Origin: Apoda limacodes
Lineage: Eukaryota > Arthropoda > Insecta > Lepidoptera > Limacodidae
Length of the DNA stretch: 64,000 nt
Direction of reading: 5' to 3'
Assembly (NCBI GenBank): GCA_946406115.1
Contig: OX291545.1
Location: 22,067,153 to 22,131,152 of the forward strand
Of the stretch, positions 1 to 12,800 are shown piece by piece. Under the pieces are notes generated by a model, which saw only the letters and a program-made list of their open reading frames with translations, had not been told where the DNA came from and ran no database searches. Position 1 is the stretch's first letter, and each line of letters begins with the position of its first letter. The position numbers were made by a program, and so were the translations under genes.

Positions 1-846
1 GTCTCGGTCGAGAACAAACACTCAGCAGACAAACCCATTAAAGCAGGGGTACCACAAGGCAGCTGCCTATCGCCTCTGCTCTACGCGCTCTTCACTAACG
101 ACATCCCCACTCTCAGTGATTCCGGTTTAGCTGAAGGTGTTGAAGACGTACACCTAGCGCTCTACGCGGACGACAGCGCCTACATGTCCTCCTCTCGCAA
201 AGCAAAATTAGCAGCCAAAAAAATGCAGCGGCTATTGGACACTTTGCCCGGCTGGCTCGACAAGTGGAGAATAGCCGTAAACGCCAGCAAAACAACTGCA
301 ATTTTGACCGGCCTACAAAGATTCCTCCCACCGAAACTTGTGTTTCGAGGCCAAGTCATTGAGTGGCAACCCAGTGTAAAGTACCTTGGTTGCGTTATAG
401 ACCGCCCCTTGCGCATGCGCAAAATGCTTGACCACGTGTCAGCACGCGCGGTCGCAGCACGGGCAGCGCTTAGACCGGTACTTTCCTCTGACTTGCCTCT
501 CAAAACTAAAATTCGCCTGTACAAACTGTACATTCGGTCGAGACTGACCTATGCAGCCCCTGCTTGGTACGGACTTCTATCTTCAACCAGCAAATACAAG
601 CTCCAGGTTGTCCAAAATAAGTCGCTGAGAATAATAACCGGCGCCGGCCGCTACGTCCGAAACTCCACCATCGCTAGAGACACCAAAACCGAATCACTCG
701 CAGAGTTCATTTCTGGTTTGTCTAAACACCTCTTCGATCGCGCTGATAACAGCCACCATCAACACCTCAGGGGCATCGCCCCACTACACGCCCGCCCTCC
801 TGAAGGACGTCCTCTCCCCCGAGAGCTCATTCCCAGAGGTGAATAA
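1..846 (+). mobile_element. Non-LTR retrotransposon (jockey-like) ORF2, C-terminal part of reverse transcriptase
   Basis: The frame is open from base 1, so the 5' part lies outside the window, and it runs to a stop at 844-846. It contains the reverse transcriptase block 'GVPQGSCLSPLLY' (about 49-87) and the catalytic box 'LYADDS' (YADD codons at 163-174), followed by the thumb region and a C-terminal stretch with 'RSRLTYAAPAWYG' and 'LQVVQNKSLRIITGAGRYVRN', typical of jockey-clade LINEs. No stop or frameshift is seen over 282 codons, so this copy is relatively young, although only the 3' part is visible. The product would copy the element's own RNA at the insertion site. Clade assignment is by eye. 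Confidence 0.88.
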
Positions 847-1390
847 TTTTATTTATTCACCCACTCACACACTTACCCACCTCTTTCCTTTTCCTTACGA
901 CCTTTAGTGCATTTTTATTTTTATTTTTACTTTGCTTTTATTTTTATTTTGCTTTTTGCTTTGTTTTCTTTTTTTTTTGTCTTATTTTTATTTTGCTTTT
1001 ATTTTATTTTCATTTTGTTTTGCTCGTGCTTCGTTTTTGTTTCTATTTTTATTTTTGTTTTTATTCTTATTCTTTTGTTCTTTTGCTTTTATTTTATTGT
1101 ATGCGCTTACCACGTTTCTATTTCTATTTTCATCACATTTCCATTTTATTACTTTCATTTTTCACCTTCTCATTGTAAAAATCAAACCACCATAAAGGGG
1201 CCTGATAAGTAGGCCTCCTTTCAATTTCACCAGGGGTGCTTAGCACCCCTGAGCTTCTGCCCGGGTCATGGTGGGAGGTATATTCCCCTCCCCCGACACC
1301 CGCACCTCAACACCCAGTAGGGTGATAGAGAAGAGACCCACGTAGCTCCACGGCAAAGTGCGCGGGAGTTTGTTGAACTAAGCAAAAGGT
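847..1390 (+). repeat. Probable 3' UTR of the preceding LINE: T-rich tract followed by GC-rich block
   Basis: Bases 905-1180 are almost entirely T/A with scattered C, built of TTTTA/TTTTTG-like steps. The open frames here encode only Phe/Leu/Tyr and are not genes. Bases 1200-1390 switch to a GC-rich block containing a perfect 8-bp hairpin (1232-1239 with 1243-1250, loop TTA). Its position right after the LINE stop codon suggests it is that element's 3' UTR. No poly-A tail was seen, so the true end is uncertain. Confidence 0.45.
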
Positions 1391-2110
1391 TAAGAGCGTA
1401 ATCCACAACGTATTGCTTATTTTGTAAAAATTCACGCTCTTACTTTTCATACAATTACAAATACAAATACAAATTTTACACTGATAGATTTTAACTATTT
1501 ACGTATTATTAAGAATTATTAAGAATTTAACTCAACTCTGCTTGAGTACATATCTTACACTACATGTTATTTACGCCTAAACTATTTACATCGTATATTT
1601 TATTTTTGACAATCCTACATATTTAATCCTTACTGACATTACCTATAGTTACTAAGTTTACACGAGATATTATTTACGAAATACATGCGCTTCCTTAAGT
1701 TATTTCTACGTTATTTCTTATATGTCTTACTATTTATTTAACCTTCTTACTTAAAATGTACATAGTTGAGCAAACCTTATGTACTCTATCTCACATTGCA
1801 ACGACATACTTCTATCCTAGTTGTTGTGACTTTATTTTTCGTCACTTGCAACGTTACAACTTATTATTATTTATTTATCATATAATTCACGAACCTTACA
1901 ACTTACTAACTTATTATTTTACGTATCGTTTTAGAGCTACCCTATTGTGTCAATACGACTTTATTTATCAAAAAATCCTTATTTAAACATGTTTACATTT
2001 TAATCCTTATATCCTATCCTATCCTATCCTTATTTATGTGTTTCGTGTGGTCCGTCGCTAACAATTAATGTTATTATTTATTATATTAAACAAATTAATT
2101 GTTTATAAAA
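1391..2110. other. AT-rich stretch without gene
   Basis: This stretch is dominated by TTATTTA and TTACG steps, with a short CCTAT pentamer run near 2013-2031. The small open frame at 1756-1986 has no recognisable domain and is biased to Tyr/Leu/Ile by base composition. I see no gene here. Confidence 0.4.
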
Positions 2111-2289
2111 TGTACCATATGTGCTAGACAGATTATTTAACTTCATATTAGTGCACTTAAGTTCATTTAAGTTTCGAAAGACTGGGTTTTTTGACATGTC
2201 GAGAGTAGAGCACTACCTCACCGCTCCGCTAATGAGGCGTGCAATAAATGGTGGGACAGAACCCACGGTGCGCTGGTCCGACTTGCACT

Positions 2290-2650
2290 TGACCGATTTT
2301 AATAACACGCATTTAAATTTACGTTTTAATGAATTCCGATGCTTTTGGTTCCTTTTAGATACCGAAGCACGCGTTTAGCTGATCTGAAGTGCTCTTCATT
2401 GAAGCATTTATTGAATTGGGACAAAAAACTGACTGCAAAACTTAAGTTTGGCCTTGTGGCCACAGCTAAATATATTATTGTACCAATAAGTTGCTTATAC
2501 AAAAGTTTCTCATTAAATTCTTCGCTTTTATCTAGTTTTAAATTTGGTTCAATTGGTGTGACTGTGGGTTTGCAGTTTTCCAGGTTAATTTTGTAAAGCT
2601 TTTTCAATGTAGTTCATTGACGATTTTACAAGATCCTGCTGCTATATTGA
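2290..2650 (-). mobile_element. Copia-type retrotransposon fragment (RT to RNase H connection)
   Basis: The minus-strand frame 2607-2326 encodes 'NCKPTVTPIEPN', 'YKQLIGTIIYLAVATRPNLSFAV' (split as seen around 2440-2510) and 'AKRVLRYLKGT', the conserved segment after the RT palm in Ty1/copia polyproteins. No LTRs, integrase or gag are nearby, so it is an isolated scrap. At its low-coordinate edge (about 2256-2300) it abuts a short copy of the 'gtccgacttgcacttgaccg' repeat tail. It is not in the same strand orientation as gene 1. Confidence 0.8.
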
Positions 2651-3079
2651 TAAAGTAACAAGCGTAATCGTCATTTTCCCTCACTCATTACATCTACGTA
2701 ATATATCACTTTTTTGAATTTTGAAACCGTGTCAAACTATTGATTAATGCTGATTGTTGAAGTTCCTGCAATATATTAGTATGCAAGTCTTTACCTGGAG
2801 ATATTTTACTGTGTGCCATAGCTGCTAGACATTTAATTTATTTTTACTTTTGTTATCTTTATTACCACATTAAACTCGCATCGACCACTCATGATTATAA
2901 TTTATAAAAATTCTTACTTCGCTAACCCATCAAGTTCTATACACTGATGCAGCAAGTTTACTATTAGTACCTACGTTCACAAAGTATTAAATATTATTTG
3001 CGCTTAAGTCAGTTGAATAAAAAAAAACATTTAAAGTCGTTGTTTATTTTTCAGCGGGCAATGGAATGGGCTATGGTCG

Positions 3080-3449
3080 AGGATACGATTCGCGGCGCGG
3101 GCTTCATACAAACGAATTTCTCATTTGTTTTTGACATTTACTGATTAATCACTGTGAAATTTCTTAATCATAATCCCAAGCCGAATACATATGTCTATGG
3201 TTTTCCAAAACCTTGTTAAATGCTGGTTTTAACTAGTTACCTTTTTTGAAACAATTTCTATGAAAAACTAGAATCCTGTATAACTTTTGAACTATTAAAT
3301 TTAATAGAAAACTGGCACACTGCAGACCTAGATATTTATTACTAGAATATATCTTCAAAATTTCGTGGTGTTTGATCAGCAAGTGTCAAAAATAAGTGCG
3401 AAATTCATTTGTATGAAACACGCTGGGAGGCGCTCCGAATCGTATTCTC
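3080..3449. mobile_element. Candidate MITE with long imperfect terminal inverted repeats
   Basis: The left arm, about 3080-3150, is an imperfect reverse complement of the right arm, about 3371-3449. 'gatacgattcg' at 3082 pairs with 'cgaatcgtattc' at 3436, followed on both sides by related 'cttcatacaaa(c/t)gaattt' and 'tttttgaca' words. There is no coding potential between the arms. The target duplication is not clear, so superfamily is unassigned. Confidence 0.5.
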
Positions 3450-3674
3450 TTAAGAGATCCGACGAAGAACTAAAGTCACTGACATAGCCCACAGAATAAG
3501 TAAGCTAAAGTGGCAATAGGCAGATAATATTTGTCGCAGAACCAATGGCCGTTTGGGTAGACGAGTCTGAAAGTGGAGAAAACACGTGGGTCCCCCTGCC
3601 GTCATTTGGATCGTTTCATTATCAATAGTCGGTCAAATTATATTGCAAAACAAATAATTGTTTTTTGTTTACAG

Positions 3675-3806
3675 ATCATTTACATGGAAGACGATAACGC
3701 AGTTGTATCTGGAGTCCAAAGTATATCTGACTTGAAAGGAGCCACTATGAGCCACTTTCTACAAGTTACACCAACGGCAATGAAAAAGATGACTGTAATT
3801 GTGCAG
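3675..3806 (+). CDS. Gene 1 exon 4
   Basis: The exon is 132 nt, phase 0 at both ends, after a pyrimidine-rich tract and 'acag', and before 'gtagta'. It encodes 44 residues starting 'IIYMEDDNAVVSGVQ', orthologous to exon 4 of genes 2 and 3. Confidence 0.85.
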
Positions 3807-6800
3807 GTAGTAGAGAGCTTGGTACTCAGGTCTCGCGTTCTCGGGAGAAATTGTATAGAAGTACAATTCATAATGCCTTTTAAGTCCTAATTTTTAATTC
3901 AACTAAATTTTTTTCTTCCTTGTCTTATTTTGTAAACAAAATTCTAACCTCAAAAACAATTATTTAGGCTTAGAATAAGATAATGTAGGGGTGAATACAG
4001 CCACTTACCCCTGTTTGGGATTAAACCGTGATGTGATTATATATATATGGTATACTTATATTTCTTATTAACTAAGTAGGTAGTTAAATTATTACTTAAA
4101 CGAAGTGTAGTTTGGCATACCGGTTATGAATCGTCGATCACTAAAAATGAAAGGCTAATTAAAGTCAGCTCTAAAATATATTTCACCAGTAAACAATAGT
4201 ACATTACTGCCGCGGCCCGCAAATGCAGCACAACCGGGCGATTGTATGTGGGTCAAGGCGTAGCCGAGGCACGAATCACAGAGTCCAGTTATGCTCAGTT
4301 GTGGCCAAGGCTTGTATAGAACTTTTCTCAAACATGCGTGTAAAAAAACTAATTATATTGACAACTGTATTAACAATAATAAAAATAGTTTAGGTAATTT
4401 TGCCGCCAATTCGCCGCGTACAAATATCGATTTCTGTGTTTACTTTTTTAAATAAATTTAATGGCGCATTCCTTTTTGTTGTGCCAAACCGAAATTTAAA
4501 TAAAACTTGATGTTTAAAAAAGTTCGTTCCATTTCAAAATTCATATTTGACCGCTCGAGCGGACGGCTAAAACATTGCGGGCCGCTCTCTGACACTCTAC
4601 TGCAAGTACGATTGATCCCAAAGAATATAAGTTTTTAAATTAACGCGTTCCATTACTCATTTAAAAACAATAAAACGGGATTAGCAATAACTAAATGGCG
4701 AACAGCAGGTACGCACGCCAAAGGACGTAATCCCGTACCAAACACCAGGTGTCTACAAAATTGACTACACCTGCTTCTTACATTGGCCAGACCAAACGCA
4801 CAATTGCGGACAGGATCAAAGAACATATTCCTGCTGTAAAGAATTGCCAGACGACAAAATCAGCTATAGCAGAACATCTGATTAACTCAAATTCCAACCA
4901 CTGGATTGAACTTCACGAGCCTAAGGTTTTGTCCACCGATCGCCAATAGTACTGTTGAAATAAAAAAGCATAAGAGCTTCAATCGTGAAGATGAATAAAA
5001 ACTGTCGCCTGCAAGGAACAACGCACCCGAGGACACCGTTAGTATTGTGTCTAGTGATTATGACAAGTATAAAGACAAAGTGAGGGTAGTTCAACAGGAC
5101 GCCTCCACTCGAAGCCGAAGACACCGTGCACTGCCAGTCTACCTGCGACCAAGGCTGGTGTAACCCAACCGAAACGTCGTGAAAAAGGTATTTTGCCAAA
5201 TAACGACGCGTTTAATCCCGTTTTATTATTTTTAAATTAACCCAAAGAAGCTTGCGAAAGATATGGTCGCATATTGTAGCGTGTTTGAATAAATTGAATT
5301 AGGCTGCTTCTAGAAGTCAGCATTATTATCTTCCTGATGAATAACTAAATTGTGCTAATTATCATTTTATAAATTAAACTCATTTTAGATGAAAAACTGA
5401 AATCATTCATTTTTATTATTTGACAAGACAAGAATAGACACAACCATAGATAAGTAATATCTCTTTGTGGTACGTTCTGACCACATATTTAACTTAAAAA
5501 TATTCAACACTCCCTCTAGTTAAATATACGATAGAAACTTAAACAATATTGAAATATTTTCTATACAAAGATTTTTTTTCTTTTGATAAAGATTTTGTAA
5601 GCAAATCAGAAACATTTTTATCTGTTGAAATATAGTCTATTGTAATAATATTTTTAGTCACTAAGTCCTTTAAAAAATGATATTTAATGTCTATATGTTT
5701 TGTACGCTTACTATTTTCAAATGAATTTAATAATTGAATTGCTCCTTTATTGTCCATGTATAACACATATTTCACTTCACAATTATAGTTTAAATTTTGA
5801 TTAAGTCCTTTTATATAAAGTAGGTCACAGACACTAGTGGCTGCTGCCACATATTCAGCTTCTACTGTGGAGAGCGCTACACAATTTTCTTTCCTTGATA
5901 GCCTGGCAACCACATTTCCTCAATGTCTATTTAGTTATAGCTCCTGATACACTCTTCCTGTCTATTTGATTGCCCGCCCAGTCTGCATCAGCATACGTTT
6001 CAAGGTTCTCTATGCTCTATTTCATTAATTTAATAAAGTAGTCCCATATACTGAGTTTCATGAAGGTATCGAAGGATTCTTTTTGCTTGTTGCCATAGAG
6101 TTCTAGTTGGCTTATCCAAGTATTGGCTTAAATACGAGGTTGCATAAGCTATGTCTGGTCGTGAGACAGTGACCACAAACATAAGACTGTCAATCAGTTG
6201 TCTTTACGGTACATCATTAACAATACCTTCATTTATATCCAACTGATATCCTGTTGTCAAAGGAGTATATGCCCCCTTGCAGTCTTTCATTCCAAATTTT
6301 TCTAACAACTTTGTTAATGTATTCTTTGAGTAAGTTTTATTTCACCTTTTTTTTCCTTTCAAGTCCCATTCCCAAAAATAGGGTTGGTTCTCTTAAATCT
6401 TTTACATGTAATTCAATTACTAATTCTTTTAACATTTCCTGTATATTATTTTCTTCTCCAGTTAATAGTATGTCTTCAACATAAATTACTAGCGACGCAT
6501 TTATTTTCTCTTCTATATAAAGGCAAAAGTCATGTTGTGATCTAATAAATCCAAAGTTTTGGATGAAATTGTCAAACCGCTGATTCTAGCATTTTGGGAT
6601 TTGCTTTAAACCGTATAATCCTCTGTTCAGTCTTAAAACTTTATTTTTCCCAACTATTACACCTTCTGGTGGCTTTAGGTATACTCACAGCTTTCCATGC
6701 AAAAATGCAGTGGGTACACCCAATTGTCTTAAAGGCCAGTTCTTCTGTATAGCATGGGCTGGAAATGTTCTAATGGTAGAAATTCTCGCTACACGAGCAT

Positions 6801-9800
6801 AGTTATTCCCAAAATCTTCTACTTCCTTGGTCTGAAACCCTCGAGCTACCAATCTTGCCTTTTTAAAACCATTCTCCTTCGTTTTGATAATACATTTTGC
6901 ATCAATTGATTTTTGATTTTTAGGTAATTCATTTTCTATCTAAGTGTTCATTTTATTTAATGCATTTATCGTATTTTCTATGGCTTCTTTTCATCCATTC
7001 TTTATTGCATCTTCATAATTTTGGGGATCTATACCCGCACTTACTAAGCAATATGCCTCATGAAGTTCATATTCATTTAGATAATTCGGTTTATTAATTA
7101 TTCTTCCACTGCTAGTCTTATTTTTTATTTCAGAATCACTCTTAGGTATATCCGTGTTCTCTTCTATATATTTGTTCACTTCTGGTTGTATTATTTCTTC
7201 TTCTTCAACTTCTTTTTCTCTATCAATATATTTCTTACAATTTATTTCTTCATTGTTGACCTTTTCTTCTGTTTCATACTTAATATCGGTCTCATCAAAT
7301 CGAACGTCTCTTGTTACTATCACTGCGTCTTTTACAGGATCCCATACTTTGTAAATAACTGTAAATATACTTTTTCGCTCAAAAATAGTTTCAGTAATTT
7401 TTTACTTCTCGTCATTTTTGCATAAAAAATTTAAATCGATAGTGAAGTATCTCCTTTTACACAAATGAAATTCCAAATTCGGCGGAAAAGGCAAATTTCA
7501 GCTAAAACAAAATATTAAACAAAATTATTTACACCATACAAAAACGCCATTACGCAACATAAACAATAAAAAAAAACAGGAAACTAACTAAATTTTTTTA
7601 ATAGCAATGTTGCCAGCTTCCAAAAAAAAAACTCCCAAAAACTGTCACAAAAGTTGAGTCGTTTTTTTTTTCACTTTGTGAGTGGTTGTAATTTTTTGCT
7701 TAGCTTAGATTTTTTTTAAATTGCGCCCTAAACATTAAGCCATTCTAACTACACTAAATAAATAAATGCAAGTTGATTGCCCTATATACAGTTAACTAAA
7801 AAAACAAGTTGGTGCCCTGACTACACTGAATTAGAAAAAGTTGAGTCTAGCGCTCACTGGCCGCTTCCGCGGCACGCTCCGCTCGGCTTCGCGCGCTAAC
7901 TTTCATGTGCTCCGCTTGGTATCACGCGCAAGTTTTCATGTTCCAAAGTGGGTTGCCGTGACTATACTAAATAAGTAGAAATTGGTTCCGGCACTCGCGG
8001 GGCGCTGCCGCGGCACGCTCCGCTCGGCTTCGTGCGCTAACTTTCATGTGCTCCGCTTAATTTTGCGCGCAAGTTTTCATGTTCCAAAGTGGGTTGCCGT
8101 GACTATACTAAATAAGTAGAAATGTAACATAACGGCGTATATAAATGTAGTGTTTTATCAGTTAAAACCATCGTTACGTAAAAATCAAGCGTTCTTGGAA
8201 AGTAAAGAATTACCGCATTTAATAATAAGTTTCGCTCATTTAGTAGGTTTTTTTTTGTTGATTAACTTTTTTAAACATATTTAATTAATTTTTTTTAAAA
8301 TTATTAAAAAAAATGTGATAGTAACGAAAATACGAAAAGCAATATGTAATACATAATAATGGTAACTTGAAAAAGTTTAAGTTTTCATTTTTTTTTAAAC
8401 TGGCAAAATCGTTTTAAAAAAATTGTTGTTTCCTGTTATTCTATTGTTTTTTGTAAATTATGTACCAACCTACTTATGTAAATGTTTTATTTAGTAAAAC
8501 TTGCATTTTCCGCCAATTTTAGGCTGAATTTCATCTATATGTGTATGTTTGGACAGCTGCAGGGATTGTGTATATAGCCAAGATTTCTTAAAATAACACG
8601 TAAATTGCATATAAATTACATTAATAACATATCGGCCATTTTGAACAAAGAAATTTTCTTTACTTTTAAATATTTTTTTTATCAAAAACTTTTCTTCTCC
8701 GCCGACTTTTTTTTCTCATCTGTGTACAGGTATATTCTTCTCTATCGATTATAATTTTTTAATGCAAAATTGACAGATTACAGAGAAGTAAATATTTACC
8801 ATAGTTTCTAAATGGGTGATCATAGACGCTGCAGTTGTTGAATTTCGAACAATCTTCTAATACTGATCTGGCAAACATTGAACTACCACATTACGTGCTT
8901 TTAATATCTTTTTGGTGGAAATCCTTCACATCTTTAGTTTCTGCACTTAAGACTTCGTGTAGACCCTTCTCCTCCAACAATAATTGTCGATAGGAATTAG
9001 AAGACGCTCCTGTGCTGCAGCCATTTTGTCGTACAATGATGAAACGTAGAATAATAGATAAAAAAATTGATATTTACGTTTTCAGTTCATTTACCGCATG
9101 TACTTTACATTTTAAAACTTTCGTGATAACCACGCTCTGCTGTTAATTATCATTTTACAAATTAAACTCATTTTAGATGAAAAACTCATCATCATTCATT
9201 TTTATTATTTAACAAGACAAGAATAAACACAACCATAAGTAATACCTCTTCGTGGTACGCTCTGACCACATATTTAACTTAAAAATATTCAACAAATTTA
9301 TCAGCAAGAAGAGTAATATTGGGCAGCCTTAAAATCGATTATGTTATGAAATTTAATATATCTGCAGCAATATTAGTAAGAGAGCAGCGAATCATGATTC
9401 GGATTTTATTTTATTTCCGAATAGAAACATGTTGTTATTTTTATATACGTACGTAATACTAATAAGTTTTTTGCGCTATACGAGAGCGTTTAATAAATAG
9501 TCTGAATGAGGTGGAAACTCTTTAGAACTAATAAGAGTAAATACTGGCTGGTAAGGCTGGAATAATGATTAGATTAAAAATAAAGAAATAATTTAAATAT
9601 CTTTTGTTTTTAGAAATGAAATTGTTTGCAGTTTGTGGGAGCGTTTTGTAGAAAATGAATTAAAAATTGAATTGCGTGCGGTTATCACGCGGTTATTAAG
9701 TATTTATGCATAAAAATTTTCAGGACGGAACAAGTGAATTCAGATTTATATATTTATACTTAAGGTGCAAACGTCCCATCGTATTCTACAGTTGCACGTT

Positions 9801-12800
9801 GGTGCGCCGAATTTGATCGTGGTAAAACATTCATCAAAAAGACTCTCGCTCGGGTCGCCCAACAATGGTAGTTACCGAAGAAATGGTTATAAAAAGTTGT
9901 GGAAAATTGTTTTAGCAGATCGTCGTGTCACAATTTGTTTTATATTCGAAGAAACTAATTTTTTGACTGCTAGTGTGCATAGCATTTTACATGAACGCTG
10001 AATAATAAAAAAGTTACCGCGCGTTTGGTTCCCAGAATACTGATGCACAAAAACAAATCAGGGTGAACATTTCTCGACCTTATTTAAAACTGTTAAACAA
10101 GTTCCTAAACATTTCTTAGCTCCATTTATAACCATGGATGACGAAACATGGCTTTACCATTATGACCCAAAAACAAAATTACAGTCTATGTCCTGAAAGA
10201 GACCATCATTTCCAACCCCTAGACTCCAAGAAATTCGTGAGAAACGGCGAGGCAAACTAGCAAAAATTGTTCTGTTCCATCAAGATATTGTCCTGGCTCA
10301 TACGTCTGCTTGCTTTGGCTGCAATTCGAGATGTTGTCTTTGAAATACCTGAGCATTCTTCATATTGACTCGACCGTGCCACCAGTGCAATCTATTTACA
10401 AGGTTGAAGGATTATTTGAAAGGACAGAGATTCGAAGATGTTGAAGCCGTAGGAACTGCAGTACAAGATTTTTTCCAAGTGCTAAAAGGCGACTATGTCG
10501 AAAAATAAAATAACATTTAATAAAAGTTACCGGCAACATACGCATCCTCACTTTTTATTGAATGTACAGTCGAATATAATAAAAAAAATCATGTTTTTTC
10601 GTAAGTACTTGTTTTTTGAAATTACATTTTAGAAGCAAATTCATTTTTTTTATTTCAGGAAGCTTCTCCCGCCCGTATGAAAGGAATTCATTACCTTAAC
10701 ATGTCTAGTGCTTTTGAAATTATTATTAACACATTCAAGTCTTTTCTGAATGAAAAGACACGAAACAGGGTAAGTTTCGAAATTTTGATAAATTATTTAT
10801 TGTAATTTGTGATTATAGAAGATAACTGGTTTTTTTGAGTTATTAAATAAACTGGAAATCGTTAAAAAAAGCTACCTAAAGTAAAGTTTTATAAGAAGGA
10901 TAAATATCAAGTCAAAATCCAAATATTTTTATTCACGTAGATTTTTAAGAAAACTTTTGAATCGTCAGAAGCAATAAGTAACTTGTTGCTTTACAATGTG
11001 CTGATTTCTACCAAAAGGAGGAGAAACTTATTTTTGATAAGAAAATATTTTTAAAACATTTTAGGAGTAAGTTATCTAATAAGTATATCGTTTGTATTAA
11101 AACATTCAAAGTTTTATCTATGAGCTACATATATAAACATAAAGACATAGTTGTTTTTCTGCAAGCTGTATCAATGCAGAAGATATACATATATAACATA
11201 TAATATTTTATCTTATTTTGGTTTTGACATTCTATTTTGTTTTTTTTTTCTTTTAACTTTATTTTATTTATTGTATTGACGAGTTACAACTGTAATAATT
11301 TTAATGGGTTTTATCTGTGCCTTATGGGAAATAAACATATTTTAATTAAGTTTAGTTAAGTTCAGTTTAGTTCAGTTCAGTTTAGTTTAATTCAATTTAC
11401 CTTTAAAACTTTTGTTTTGGTGAGTGGAGCGTTAGTTTTAAGTAGATTTTTCTTTTCCAGATCCACGTTTACGGGGAAAATTGTGAAGAATTACATAAAC
11501 TTATTCCAAAAAGTATTTTGCCAGTAGAATACGGTGGGGATGGAGGAACGATTAAAGAAATTATAGGTAGGTATTAGGTCCTTACATATGAAATTGATGT
11601 TTTATATGGAAACTGCAAAACTATTTTTATTTAATCAGTCAAAGTAGGTACCGTTCTGATCTATGCACTTTTGGCAATTTATAAGGAGTTCATGGATGCC
11701 TTTGCTGAAAAATTGCGGGAGCGAGAATTAACAAAATCTTTGAAAGTGTTTTGGACTGCCTCATCCGAATTGAATTTTTTCAAATTAAGAAATTATCCAA
11801 ATTCCGAAAAAAAGTGGTAATCGGTTGGGGCAAGGTCCGGGGAGTATAGTAGGTGACGGAGATATTCCAGTCCTAGCTCCTCTACTTTCGCCACCGTCTG
11901 TTGTGCAGTGTGTGGTCTAGCGTTGTCCAGAAGCAGCAGTGGGCTAGAGCGGTTGACCAATCTCGGCTGTTTAACAACTGGCTTTTCCATCATGGTTTCC
12001 AATTGTCGGCAATACAGATCTGCCGTAATCATCTGACCAGACCTTAGGAAGCTGTAGTGAATGACACCAGGTCCACCAGACACTAACCAGTACCCTTTTT
12101 TAGACTCAACTTTCGCTTGGGGCAGGATTTAGCAGGTTCTCCTGGATTAAACCACTGGGATGAGCGTTTCCAATCATCGTATAGGATACGATTCACAATC
12201 CCCTCGTTATTGTGATGGTTGAGTAACATGACGCAGCAGTCGACGCCTGTTTGTTGGTTTGCTTCACTTAGTTCATAAATGTACCCATTTTTTAAGCTTT
12301 TCCACTTTTCCAATTTGTTTCAAATGATTCAAAATGATTTTATCACTCACACCGAAGCCTGTAGCTAACTCTGAAGTGGTTTGAGATGGATCCGACGACT
12401 AGAGTCTTCGTCCACGAGGTTTGTTCTGTTGGACCTATGTTGTTTTCATAGTTCCATGTCAATGCACATCATATTTGTATCTATGGCAACCTTTTGTTAT
12501 TCTTCTCATTGTTTCTTGTTGTCATTAATATAATTGTGTATGTGATTATATAATAATAAATAACATTTCTTATAAAACGATCTACTGCTTTAAATAAACA
12601 AGTCCATAACCCCAACAGGTTATGGACCCAGCAATTGCTAAAAAATACAAACAATTATCTTGAATTTTTTTTCTTTAAATTTTCTACAAGTAAAAATGGC
12701 TTCGCACAGTGGTTTAACAATAGAAAAACTACAAGGAAGAAATAATTTCTCATCATGGAAATTTGCGATGAGAGCTATGCTTGAATTTGATGATTTATGG

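Larger units (their letters stand above)
5353..9294 (-). mobile_element. Degenerate copia-type LTR retrotransposon in intron 4 of gene 1
   Basis: Two related LTRs bound the element (5353-5509 and 9141-9294), each of the form TG(T/C)TAATT...TTCAACA when read on the plus strand. The coding strand is minus. A purine tract 'aactagagggag' lies just before the low-coordinate LTR, which makes that the 3' LTR. Coding remnants run from high to low coordinates: the acidic IN-RT linker (7323-6991), an RT region broken by many stops (about 6990-5920), and RNase H (5913-5539). The gag and integrase parts are missing; 7450-9140 has no coding remnant and contains a 141-bp tandem duplication. Flanking bases 'aattg' (5348-5352) and 'aattt' (9295-9299) fit a 5-bp target duplication with one change. 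It lies antisense to gene 1. Confidence 0.85.

Noticed and set aside
907..1212. Overlapping open frames of 61-101 codons with strongly hydrophobic Phe/Leu/Tyr composition
   Set aside because: They arise in a T-rich low-complexity tract; all three plus frames stay open for the same reason and none has a domain.
1..3670. Exons 1-3 of gene 1
   Set aside because: No segment resembling the conserved exon 1-3 motifs ('RPLS', 'FLRG-KFSLERTKEKL', 'GAYDP') was found; they presumably lie left of the window.
9121..9140. tRNA-complementary primer site of the minus-strand copia
   Set aside because: The bases inside the LTR edge resemble the sense strand of a tRNA D-arm more than a complement, so no priming assignment is made.
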